A stretch of DNA of 64,000 bases from Rhodamnia argentea (taxonomy: Eukaryota; Streptophyta; Magnoliopsida; Myrtales; Myrtaceae), in contig NC_063150.1 of assembly GCF_020921035.1 (NCBI RefSeq), forward strand, positions 34,209,826-34,273,825, read 5' to 3'. How positions within the stretch are numbered: the first letter of the stretch is position 1; every line of letters begins with the position of its first letter. Made by a program: the position numbers and the translations under genes. Shown piece after piece: positions 1 to 9,708 of the stretch. The notes under the pieces were generated by a model. That model worked only from the letters and a program-made list of their open reading frames with translations, made no database searches and was not told the origin of the DNA.

Positions 1-1083
1 GCACAAATGCAAGATATTTGATTATCCTGTGAGTCTTCATTTCTGGAACTTGGATTCTGGTCACAATGGTGAATTGTATGGAGTAGTAGTATGTACCTGG
101 CGATTTGTCCAGAAGGCCGAATTGTTAGCCTTGTTCGAAAGGTGGTCCAGTACTCTTAGGTTTGCTCGACTGAGCAATTACGCGATCTATTACATGTTCC
201 GGAACCGGAAGCGACCTGTTTTCCCGGTTTATTGAAGGCCATTAATATCTGGTCCACAATTTGCAGATTGACTGGAACAATTCTGGTTTGAATGTTTGAA
301 CCAAAGTGGTAATGTTAGGCTAGAGTGAGCTTTGCTACATCTAAATTTCACGGCCTCCTGATGACCTGCCATCTCTGACTGGGTCTGGAGGACTAGTGTT
401 TGTGCAATGGAGAGAGTTTTGTGAGGCTATTGAATTTGCTCTTTTGACTATTACGTATGAAATAAACAGTCGAGTAGGTCTTTTTATTTTGTCTGCACTT
501 ATTGTTATTCTAGAGGCCTGTCATTGTTGACATTTTCAAGAGTGCCAATTTGACTCTTGTGACCAGCTTCATTCTGGACCACTACATGAGACTTAGGAGA
601 GAGCCTGAGAGCTTTTTCTGTTCTGTTTTTTCCTAATCCTTTTGAGTGTAAGATCATCCCAAAGTGAGAATTTTTTTTTTTTTAATTTTTTTTGCCTTCT
701 GGTTTTCCGTTCCTCTAATTTTCAGATTTGTCATGGGAATGATCAAGAGAGCGCCTTGACTTTCCCGGACTTGGCCATCAAACTTTGTCCTCTTTGACTC
801 TGTTTCTGAAAGTTAAGTGAACCTGTGATATCTACTCTGGCCTTTTCCGTATGTTTGTGACTTTGGAACCTGACTCTGTGTTCGGCTGAAACTTGCCCTT
901 GTAACTGGAGATCACATGTGTGTGGAAATAGTCAATCTTTTATTGCAGATGGATCAATTGCATCCCAGGTCCAAACTAAGAAAGAATAATTTTACAAAAA
1001 CTTAACGAACAGATTAATCGGGAGAAGTTAACTCGGTGACCTAAGCAGTCACTCGGAGTCGAAACATTGATTTAACTCGAGGC
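1..1083. other. spacer without recognisable gene
   Basis: No open reading frame here resembles a known protein, and the longest one starting near base 29 has only 68 codons. The stretch is mixed AT-rich sequence with short T-runs near 668-690. Its right end lies immediately downstream of the minus-strand GDSL gene and probably holds that gene's 3' untranslated region and polyadenylation signals. I see no repeat structure. Confidence 0.5.
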
Positions 1084-3009
1084 TCATCCCATCTTCTTCT
1101 TGATGACCTCCTGCAATGGAGGGCTAGTGCAACCCTGGCTGAGGAACTGCTTGGCGATTTCCTTGTTCATGGCCTCCGTGAGATGAATCCCGTCCCAGAT
1201 CATGTGCTTTGTGGCGTCTCTGCAGGCGGCGGTGTTGGCCGAGCCACACAGGTGGTGGGCGTCGAAGTTGAACGCCCCGCTGCCGGCCCCGCAGCAAGCC
1301 TTGAAGGGCTCGGCGAAGTTGTACTGGCCATGGTTCTGGAGGATGTTCATGTACGCTCTCCAGAAGTCGGCATAGATGATGGTAGCCGAGCTGTACGTTT
1401 TCTGCAGCTCGGCCAGGTTCTTCTGGAGCAGCTCGTTGTGGGTGGTCACCATGGCATTGGCACTGGCACAGCAGCCGTGTTGGTCACGGTCGCTGGTGGG
1501 GGTCGAGGCTAGAGACACAGGGAAGCATCCGCAGGGGGGCAAGCCTTGGACGACGATGTACTTCCCGCCTTTTGCCAGCAGTGCCTGTTTGCATTTGGAT
1601 AATTGCATGCATTAGTCTGTGAACGGGATTGCTTTGATTTCATGTTCCTGCATTTTGGGGGTCAATTTTTGAGTTCTTTGTATTGTGTTGCATACCTTGA
1701 CTAGTTTGCAGACTTGATTAACAGAGTTCTGGGTTAGCCACTGGTTGGAGACGGAGGACGAGCCGAGCAGGCGAGGGTAATCGCTTAAACCGATCCCTCC
1801 GATCCAAAACAGGGCACCCTGCATGTGGCTGCTTACGCTACCACTCCAACTTCCGCTTCCGCTCGTTTTTCCAGTCATGCTTCCACTTCCGTGTCCGCTT
1901 CCGCTTCCACTTCCGCTCATACTAGCACCTCCGCTTGCAGCACTGGCTCCACTCATGCTTCCGCTTCCGCTTCCACTGCCACCTCCGCTTCCACCACCAC
2001 TGCCGCTCACGCTTCCACTCATTTTTCCGCTTCCGCTTCCGCTTCCGCTTCCCTGCCCACTTCCACTCCCAGTCCCACTTATGCTTCCGCTTGCACTCCC
2101 GCTTCCGCTTCCACCCATGCTTCCGCCTCCGCTGCCGCTCATGCTTGCACTCCCATATCCACTTCCGCTTCCCGACATGCTTCCACTTCCACTCCCGCTT
2201 CCGCCTCCGCCTCCGCTGCCGCTCATGCTTCCGCTCCCATATCCACTTCCGCTTCCTGTCATGCTTCCGCTCCCGCTTCCACCCATGCTTCCGCCTCCAC
2301 TGCCGCTCATGCTTCCGCTCCCATATCCACTTCCGCTTCCCGTCATGCTTCCACTTCTGCTCCCACTTCCGCCTCCACCTCCGCCTCCGCCTCCGCTTCC
2401 ACCCATGCTTCCACCTCCGCTGCCGCTCATGCTTCCGCTTCCACTTCCTCCTCCGGCTACTTGGCCTGCCATTTCTTGTCGGAACTTGTTAAACCAACTT
2501 ATTTGCAAGTCTATAGTCTTTGGAACGGTGTTCAAGAACCAGCTCTGAAGGTTATTCTGAGAGAAGAAGTTGCTCGGGAGGGCGGTCGATCCAGCCACGG
2601 CAAAGTTCGCGCCGTGCGTGAAGTTCCCAGAAGCATTCTGGAATGCGGGAAGCGGGGGAATGCCCAGAGCTTCACACACGAAATCTATCATCAACTTGCC
2701 ATCGCAGAGATGGTTCCCGCCGAGGGACGAACCTGACGCGCCTTGAGAGCCACCCTGGGCATGCCTGAGGATGCCCATAAACATGGCGTTCCCGGTGTCC
2801 GTCAGGGATTCGCCGAACGCGTACAGCGCGCTGAAGATGTCCGCCATGGCAAGGGCCTCGGAGCCCTTGGTGATCAAGTGAGGATGACCGAGGTGATGGC
2901 GAAGGTGCTCATGAAGGTGATGATGAAGAGCAAAAGTAGAAGAAGAAGGAGGAGCTTGCATTAGGATTGTGAGAGCAACAAGGAGAGAAATGTGCCTGAA
3001 GCTAACCAT
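1084..3009 (-). CDS. GDSL esterase/lipase (At3g48460-like) with Gly/Ser-rich insertion
   Basis: This two-exon minus-strand gene encodes an SGNH/GDSL-family serine hydrolase, probably secreted, acting on acyl or ester substrates that cannot be named from sequence. Exon 1 is 3009-1696 and exon 2 is 1584-1084. The 111-bp intron has GTATGC/ACAG borders in phase 0, giving a 604-residue protein. A hydrophobic N-terminus (residues 7-18) looks like a signal peptide and is followed by a His-rich stretch (29-44). Block I is [10 protein letters not shown] with catalytic Ser68. Block III reads GGIGLSDY (404-411), where the family usually has Asn before Asp. Block V is DGIHLTEA with Asp569 and His572. Family members are about 370-400 residues; the excess is a roughly 208-residue Gly/Ser/Met tract (186-393) just before block III. 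The reading frame is intact, so the gene may be functional, but the insertion and the Asn-to-Ser change make catalysis uncertain. Confidence 0.85.
1831..2454. repeat. coding minisatellite, Gly/Ser/Met tract of the GDSL gene
   Basis: About 620 bp built of degenerate hexamer-like units (GGAAGC and GGAAGT on the coding strand) with longer duplicated blocks, such as the repeated [14 protein letters not shown] peptide. It stays in frame with the GDSL exon throughout. Because the units are multiples of three, all frames stay open: the opposite strand shows spurious Pro/Leu-, Ala/Ser/Thr- and Arg/His/Phe-rich open frames. It probably arose by replication slippage or unequal exchange and is likely to vary in length between individuals. 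Confidence 0.85.
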
Positions 3010-3135
3010 GTTTTTCTAATTGATTTGGCAGCTAAGATCACAAAAAGATGAAAACTTTCTTTCGTTTTCCTTTTATCACTTTCCCTGGATCATAACTATG
3101 GGGAGCTATGGAGTTTGGAACATTGGGGAGGGAGA

Positions 3136-3143
3136 CTTATAAT
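3136..3143 (-). promoter_or_regulatory. candidate TATA box of the GDSL gene
   Basis: Read on the minus strand, ATTATAAG lies about 130 bases upstream of the GDSL start codon. That position would give a leader of roughly 95-100 nucleotides. This is the only TATA-like site I noticed at a sensible distance, and it is inferred from position only. Confidence 0.3.
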
Positions 3144-4734
3144 GAGCTCTGGAGGAGAAAATGGGTGAAGCTCCCAAGTTTCAGGAGCTGAATCTGTGCG
3201 TCTGTTGAATGATCTCCAGTTTGCTTGGCTCTGAGACAATTCTTAAATTTAGGTTGTTCTCTAATTTGTAAGATGATGATGTCCAAGGATTGCTTCATGG
3301 ACAATGCAAGAACAAGTGGAGTTCAGCCCATTCGTTTAGAGGACATGAATTTCAACTGTTGTCCAATGATTTTCTTTTTCTTTTTCCTGACTTCTCCATG
3401 CAAGTTGATCCATAGGAAAATTGAATCAATTCAATGTTTATTAAAATTGTTTCTCTACCATTACCTGTTCAACTTATATGGAAAATTGGAAATAGTACTT
3501 TTAGTTTTAGAGTGATTTGGGGTGGGAAAAATCATGAAATTGTAAAAGAATATCATCTGGAAATGATATATAATATTCGGTAGATAATCGAATGTTATCG
3601 GTTTATTTGTCTTATATATAAATTCACTTTGATTTTATCGACGTCTGTCATATTTTACGAAAATTAAACTTATCGGGGAACTTTTTCTAAATAATTCGAC
3701 CACTTTGTTTGGACATTTTTCTTTAAGTACACGCGCCACATCTGTCCTTCCCGAAATTCAATTATTCACTTTGTATATTATTATTTGATTTTTGCGCAGA
3801 AACATAATAGAATAAGTGAAGGCCATGTCACATAAGATCAACCACTTTGACTTAGTTTATATGCATCTGCACATAAATATTGATCATCCTTCTGTTAATA
3901 CAAACATCCAAAAACATTTTAAAAAAAACAGAAACAAAAACTTATCACATGTCCTGGAATCACATCGGGATACTTGGGTGCGTTTAGCAACAACTCTCTG
4001 GACCAGTTTTAAAGAATCATAATTTGTTTTGTAATTGCACAAAATTTCCGTTCGCGGAATACAAATGCATTTGGTAACTGCAAAAATTTTCAGGGAATAA
4101 TTTCTCTTCCCAATTTTTTTTTTTCATTTAAATCAAATAATTACGTTTTGTCACTATAAAGTCCACCTATATAGCATTACTAATAAAATGAATACAGACC
4201 ATGGATAATTTATAATTAGTCTATTTATTTCGTGGAGTATAAAGATATATGCAAAATCCTTAAGAAAGGATATAAGATAATTTGCACTTAAATTTTTGCC
4301 ACGAATTTTCACTTAAATAAACTTATGAGAAGTTTGAATAACTCCTAGATTGCTTCATGATGATACTAATCATGTAGAGACGGATTGAACATAAGCTGAC
4401 ATGAGATTTGTCAAGGTCGCAATGATTGATAAGCTATCAAACACATGTTGGGTTCGGAGGAGGTTTCACAGTCGATCTCTTTTATCTTTTCGTTTTGAAA
4501 TTTGTGCAAACTCCAGATCGACATTTCATGGAACAAATTGTGCAATTAACGAGGAAAGTTGAGGTTTTGAGGGAAATTCAAAATTACAATATGCAAAACG
4601 TGAAGCGGGCGGGCTTAAAAAATCAGAAAAATAAGCAGCGATATGGACAAATGGGAAAAATAAGTAGAGATAGGCGTCAATCAAGCATAGGCAAGGACAA
4701 ATGGGACGATTTTCCCTGAGGCCGATGAGGGTGG
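3144..4734. other. AT-rich spacer
   Basis: No gene is recognisable. Around 3976-4120 the sequence 'TTGGGTGCGTTTAGCAAC' and the following text resemble one end of a hAT-type MITE, but I cannot find the matching right end. The rest is AT-rich sequence with short poly-T and poly-A runs. Confidence 0.4.
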
Positions 4735-4890
4735 CCCTCACCCAAATCGGCGAACAAAAGACTAGCGAGGGCGACCCTCGCTCGAGGCCAACTAGGGCGG
4801 CTCTCGCCTAGATCAGCGAGGGCGACCCTCACTCAAGGTTGACGAGACCGGCCCTTGCTCGGGTCGGCCACCCTCGCTTGAGGCCGATGA
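4735..4890. repeat. GC-rich degenerate tandem repeat (GAGGGCGACCCTCGC type)
   Basis: A short GC-rich island in AT-rich DNA, made of imperfect units around 'GCGAGGGCGACCCTCGC', many of them self-complementary. The same type of sequence recurs near 7207-7440, 32190-32345, 47755-47855, 48945-49420, 50000-50190, 53590-53705 and 62220-62345, usually as the core of inverted-repeat elements. Open frames through it have no protein resemblance. Confidence 0.6.
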
Positions 4891-4892
4891 GT

Positions 4893-5482
4893 AGGAGTGA
4901 GCGGTTCCAAGTTTTGTACAGGTTCCACCAAAAACTTGGAACCTATCTCTTGAAACCAATTCCTTATTTTTTGAAACCTAAAACCCACCATGAATAACTT
5001 GAAACCCGAAACCTACCCCGTTATAGGTTCCAGGATCTTAATTGAATTCACCTTTTTTTTTTGTTGGAAAAAATCATCACTTTTAATGACCATCATTTGT
5101 TGCTACAATCCATTGGTCACAACTCATATTTAGATACATGAATAAATACGAAACATTAACAAATTAAAAATATCAATCATAAATAGTACCGAAAGTGGAA
5201 GCTCATATTAGTGGTTCTAAATTATACACTCATAATCGAATGCCATGGAATATGGCAAGAAAATGCGTAGACATATAAAAAAAAAACGCAAAAACTCATT
5301 ACATATTATATTATAGGTTCCAAGTTCCGATTCCACCTACTCGGAACTTGAAATGCACCCGTTGGAATAGGTTTTGTAATTTTTGAAACCTAGTACCTCC
5401 TCCGCATATCTTGAACCTAGAACTGCACGAGTTCCCCACCATTCCGGTTTTAAGTTTTATCCTGGAACCATGCTCACCCATA
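4893..5482. mobile_element. hAT-like MITE, 'GGTTCC' family, copy 1
   Basis: The left end begins AGGAGTGAGCGGTTCC and the right end reads GGAACCATGCTCACCC, which are inverse complements apart from a few changes, so the element has terminal inverted repeats. Further inverted 'GGAACC/GGTTCC' motifs lie inside. The middle is AT-rich and has no coding capacity. Two relatives with the same internal sequence (around the phrase AATGACCATCATTTG) lie near 51440-51917 and 56080-56577. It is non-autonomous; assignment to hAT rests on the terminal sequence style, not on a transposase. Confidence 0.6.
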
Positions 5483-6028
5483 TTGACGAAGGCTACCTTG
5501 AGCGAGATCCTCGAGAAAGAGACAACGAGGCAACGATGGAACCGAATGATGAGACAACGAGAGTACCGAACGACGAAACGGAACTCACGGGAGTCGTGCG
5601 ACTAGGGCGGCGGAAGACGGTGGTGGAGATGGCTAGTCGAGCAACGAGAGTGGCGAATGAGCGTTCTTCCCCGAGGATTTGTTCTTTTTTTGGGGTCAAG
5701 GGAACAAAATGAGAGCCTTCCCTGAGCCCTTGTTTCTCAAAAGTGATTATGGAATAAAGAAACAACATTATTTTTTTTATTCTTGTTGCTGCTTCAAATC
5801 TATTCACGAGAACAGAATCAAAGAATTTGAAAATAGGAATCATTTACGTTATTAAGTAAGTCTCTCATCTTTTTCTATTTTTAGAAACAAAATCAGAGAA
5901 TTAGAATGGTTACAATACAAGCCCTTAACTCCACTACATCCATAAAAACAAAAGCCTGCCTGTATCTTAGTCAAACCACCATCTGACTCAAGGTTTTGTG
6001 ACCTCGGGCATCATCACATCACCTCCAT
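5483..6028. other. spacer without recognisable gene
   Basis: Open frames of about 110 codons occur on both strands around 5383-5843 but resemble no protein I know and run into the adjacent MITE. No other structure is visible. Confidence 0.4.
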
Positions 6029-6803
6029 GGCCATGACCAGGTCGACCATCAAATCCTTTCAATGGTCCTACCATCTCGCCATTCATGTCAACGTGCTAAG
6101 CTATGAAAAAGATAAGTAATAAATTTGAGTAGCCCTAAATCGACCCAAATAATGGAACTACATTATTTAATATACGTAATCCCGGATTTGGGCCCATGTA
6201 TGTTTTCATTTTTCTCATTCTATACATGCAGGTGCTCCAAAACGTACGGCGCATGAGAATCCATCCTCCTGTGTATATTAGTGAGCTAATGTTGTAGCTG
6301 TGCATTATAAAGTAATATGTCATATGCTTGCATTTAAGTGAATAATCTTTTGCAATATCGTTTAGTGGTTATCATTAGTATGTCATGACAAGAAATATAG
6401 TGCATTGACTCATTCATTTGGCATATACAACGACATTGTACTCGTCTTTTATTCATGTTGCATTATTGATGCTGGATCGGGTGGTAATTTATTAGATGAC
6501 CTATTATATTAGACTTAGAGATTTTATTTACTAGACATTGACTTACCCTTTTATTTATAGGATCTGGAGGATGGATCCTCATGCGCCGTATGTTTTTGCA
6601 CACCTGCATATATAAAATGAGAAAAATCGAAACATACATGTGCCCATATCGAGGATTATGTATATTAAATGTAGTTCCATTATTTGGGTCGATTTAGGGC
6701 TACCCGAATTTATCACTCATCTTTTTCATAGCTTAGTACGTTGACATGAATGGCGAGATGGTGGGACCATTAAAAGGATCTGATGGTCGACTTGGTCATG
6801 GCA
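6029..6803. mobile_element. long-arm inverted-repeat element
   Basis: Two arms of about 240 bp face each other: 6029-6268 and 6565-6803. Both arms contain recognisable inverse copies of GTCGACC, GGCGAGATGGT, the phrase CCAAATAATGGAACTACAT, ATACATGC and GCGCATGAG. About 295 bp of unrelated AT-rich DNA separates them. A second inverted pair (TTAGACTTAGAGATTTTATT at 6509 and its complement near 6812) extends the pattern. Transcribed, it would form a long hairpin. It has no coding capacity and the transposon superfamily is not clear. Confidence 0.65.
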
Positions 6804-7014
6804 ATCTAATAAATAAAATCTCTAAGTCTAATGCAAAAGGCCATCTTACCAATTACCTCCCGAGTTTCTATCCAAGGTAAATAATAGTTGTCATTCAAAC
6901 AATCAATGCTGACATGTAGCTACAATGAGAGTTATGAAACAAAAAATGGATAGATTAGTATAAATTGGTTGTAAACTATAAAGAGAAAGTTGATATATTT
7001 ATAAAAATATGGAA

Positions 7015-7600
7015 AATTTTCAAATAAATTGTCCGAAATGCCCTCATTTTCTCAAATAAGGGTCTGGAGTGGATTTTATTTCAAAAAAGGATTTGAAGTG
7101 TCCCTTTGTTTCAAAAAAGGGTATGACCAAATGTATTTTCATCATTTTACATTTTATGAATTTTTTTCCTTCTTTTCTTTCCTTTTTTTTTTCCCTTACT
7201 TTTCACCGGTGACCGGCCTCGGCCCTCGGGCGATGACTAACCATTGGTGAGGGTTGAGGGAGACCGGCTCCGGTCGTCGAGGGCTCCTTTGGCGGGCAAG
7301 GCCGTCGCTACCCCTCACCCAGGCTAGGCCCTCGCCTGAGCCAGGCTGCCCCTATCCGTCGAGAGTCGACCTCGTCTTTGGCGGGCAAGGCCTCTTAAGG
7401 CCATCATGACCCAGGCGAGTGTTGGCCACATGCCCCAATAGAGGGAAAAAAAAAAGGAAAAAAGAAAAGGAAATAGTAAAAATGAAAAGAAAAAAGGATA
7501 AAAATTCAGAAAATGTAAAATAACGTAGATACCATTAGTCCGGCCTTTCTTTGAAATTAGGTCAACTTGCAATTCAGGTCTTTATTTGAAATTTCTCCTA
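7015..7600. mobile_element. MITE with TTTCAAATAAGG-type ends and GC-rich core
   Basis: The left flank contains several copies of TTTCAAAAAAGGGT or CTCAAATAAGGG. The right flank contains the complements (CTTTCTTTGAAATTAGG, CTTTATTTGAAATTTC). The centre (about 7207-7440) is the GC-rich CCTCGCC-type block bracketed by T-rich and A-rich tracts. A second element of the same design lies at 61995-62805. No transposase is encoded, so this is a non-autonomous inverted-repeat element. Confidence 0.55.
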
Positions 7601-8400
7601 AAAATATTTATAGGTTATTAACAAGTTAGCTTTTAGAAGAAAAAAAAAAAAGTCACGGGGAATTTTTTTTTGGCGATGATAACTTACAGAGTCCTAAGAC
7701 TTATTTCGATATAGAACTTTAGCCCAAAACCTATCATGCTCATGGAAATCTTAAAAACTTCTTGTCGTTCAATAGTGATTCCGATTGCTCCGCTAGCTTT
7801 GAATGGGTTGGAAAGGTCCGGGCTGGTTTTTCTTGTAGCCTTTTTTGTCCACGTGCCAACTATGAGCTTGTCATGAGAAAAAAGGTCCAAAACGATGTCG
7901 TTTCACACAAAATACACAAAATGACATAGTTTTTGTGCGAGTCCTTTTAAGTTCTATAAGGAAAAGGTAGTTTGAGGATGAGCGGTTGACCAACTTCCAA
8001 CAGAGGCTTTGCATCTCGCACTTTCCAAGTATTCTATATAACTCTCTTGACTATTATCTTGATTAAATAGAATCTTTCCTTCGATAAAAAAAGAAGATAT
8101 CCCGACAAGACTCGAGATCAAGAGATTCTCCCATATGAAGAAAAGGAAAAGCTTTCTAACATTTGAATCATGTCTTGGTCTAGTTAAAGAAAAAGGTTGA
8201 CTTTGCTTTATTATAATTTGATATTGCTTTTGTTTGAGGAGGATAGACCGATTTCTATTAGATTACACGAATGCCCACTTGCTTTGAACAAACCCAAGAC
8301 CATCATCTTTGAATTTATATTTCGTTCTTATGTCATGGTCCTTGAGTGAAAAACATGGTGCGCTTCTAATAGTGAAATTTAAATCAGGAAATCTGAGGGG
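7601..8400. other. spacer without recognisable gene
   Basis: AT-rich DNA with a poly-A run near 7640. I see neither a coding region nor a clear repeat. Confidence 0.4.
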
Positions 8401-8770
8401 ATAATTGTTTGAAAAGTCCAAAATTTATTATACTACAACTAAAGTCCTAAACCTTTTAATTATGTAGTTTAATCCTAAATCTTTTGAAGATTTTCTAATT
8501 TAGTTCTAAAATTTTCAATTGTATCAATTTAATCTTAAACATTTTCAAGGCTGCCAATTTACTCCAAAGTCTATTATTTGGAAAATTTGTTTGGAAAGAC
8601 TATATTAACAAATCGTTAAAATATTTAGGACTAACTTATCAAATCATCAAAAAATTTAGGACTAAATTAGCAAATCGTAGAAAATTTTAAGATAAAATTG
8701 GCATAATTGAAAAGTTTGAGACTGAATTGACAACCATACAATAAATTTATGACTTTTTGAACAATTTTCC
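8401..8770. mobile_element. MITE, 'AAAGTCCTAAACC' family
   Basis: The left half carries repeated motifs such as AGTCCTAAACCTTTT and TTTAGTTCTAAAATTTTC. The right half carries the complements, such as TTTAGGACTAAATTAG, ending near ATTTATGACTTTTTGAACAA. The whole is an imperfect hairpin of about 370 bp with units of roughly 45 bp repeated inside each arm. Further members lie at 29857-30238, 31935-33195, 33471-33760, 47950-48115 (right half), 49779-50430 and 61460-61640 (right half). Confidence 0.65.
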
Positions 8771-8898
8771 CAACAATTTGGTTAGTGAGGGTGCATTATA
8801 CCCGACGGATTGTCCGTAGTCTAGCAATTGGAGATTTAGGACGCGTGAGTTTTGATGTATAGTTGTGTCGGCGCATTTGAGGCTGTGTATTATCTATT

Positions 8899-9246
8899 TA
8901 GGGATAATTACACAAATGATCCTAAAACTTTAGCTCAATATTAAAGTTGTTGCTAAACTTTTAATTTGTTCAATGTGGTCTTTGAACTTTAACCTAATAT
9001 ACAATGCGGTCCATGAATTTTCAATTTGTTCAATTTGGTTCCTAAATTTTTAGAAGATGTTTAACATATTGAATATTTTCTTATAATTCATGGACTAAAT
9101 TGAATATACACCAAAAGTTCATGAGTTAGATTAAACAAATTATAAATTCGAAGATCATATTGCACATTAAAATACAGTTCAGTTATCATATTAAATAAAT
9201 TATAAATTCAAGGATTACATTACGTATTGGGTCAAATTTTAGTGGC
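8899..9246. mobile_element. MITE, second AT-rich hairpin family
   Basis: The left arm contains TTTGTTCAATGTGGTC and TAACCTAATATACAATG. The right arm contains the inverse text (AAATAAATTATAAATTC, CATTACGTATTGGGTCAAA). The whole stretch is a degenerate inverted repeat of about 350 bp with no coding potential. It is similar in style to the preceding element but has different termini. Confidence 0.5.
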
Positions 9247-9708
9247 CATGTTATTTTGCCTTCTATTTAACGAAAAATCGTTGGCGATTATTATGGCGGG
9301 TCGCGGGTACTCGATGGACACCCGACGACCTTTTCGGGCGGGTAGCTGTCCAAAACCCGTCTCCGCTTCTATGCCTTCGATGTCATAAGGCTGGACAGCT
9401 GCCATCGACCGTGACACGACAGACCAATGCGTGTCGTTTCATCTCGGCCGTTACAGTTTCACACGTGTTCCCAAAACGACCATGACCTGCCCAGAAACGC
9501 AGAGCCCAATAACAACACACTCGATACGTCCTAACGAGGCCCCCACGTGGACATTTCGACCGTGGCGTTGATCCCCTGCTGCGCGACCAGATCTCGTCCC
9601 CTGCATTCTCTCTCTCACATACACGATTTCAGCAAAATCAGCAAGGCAACAGAGACTGCGACCGATCGGGGCGTCTTTGCGATCCGAGAGTAGGCGTTTC
9701 GTGGTTAG
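9247..9708 (+). promoter_or_regulatory. TNO1 upstream region and leader
   Basis: This stretch is clearly richer in G+C than the spacer to its left and contains ACGTG motifs (CACACGTGTT near 9461 and CCCACGTGGA near 9541). It ends with a CT-rich leader ('CTCTCTCTCACA' near 9608) common in plant 5' untranslated regions. No clear TATA box is visible. Assignment as promoter plus leader is inferred from position upstream of the TNO1 start codon. Confidence 0.4.

Noticed and set aside
1823..2736. Long plus-strand open frames rich in Pro/Leu, Ala/Ser/Thr or Arg/His/Phe
   Set aside because: They are mirror frames of the Gly/Ser coding minisatellite of the minus-strand GDSL gene; repeat units that are multiples of three keep every frame open.
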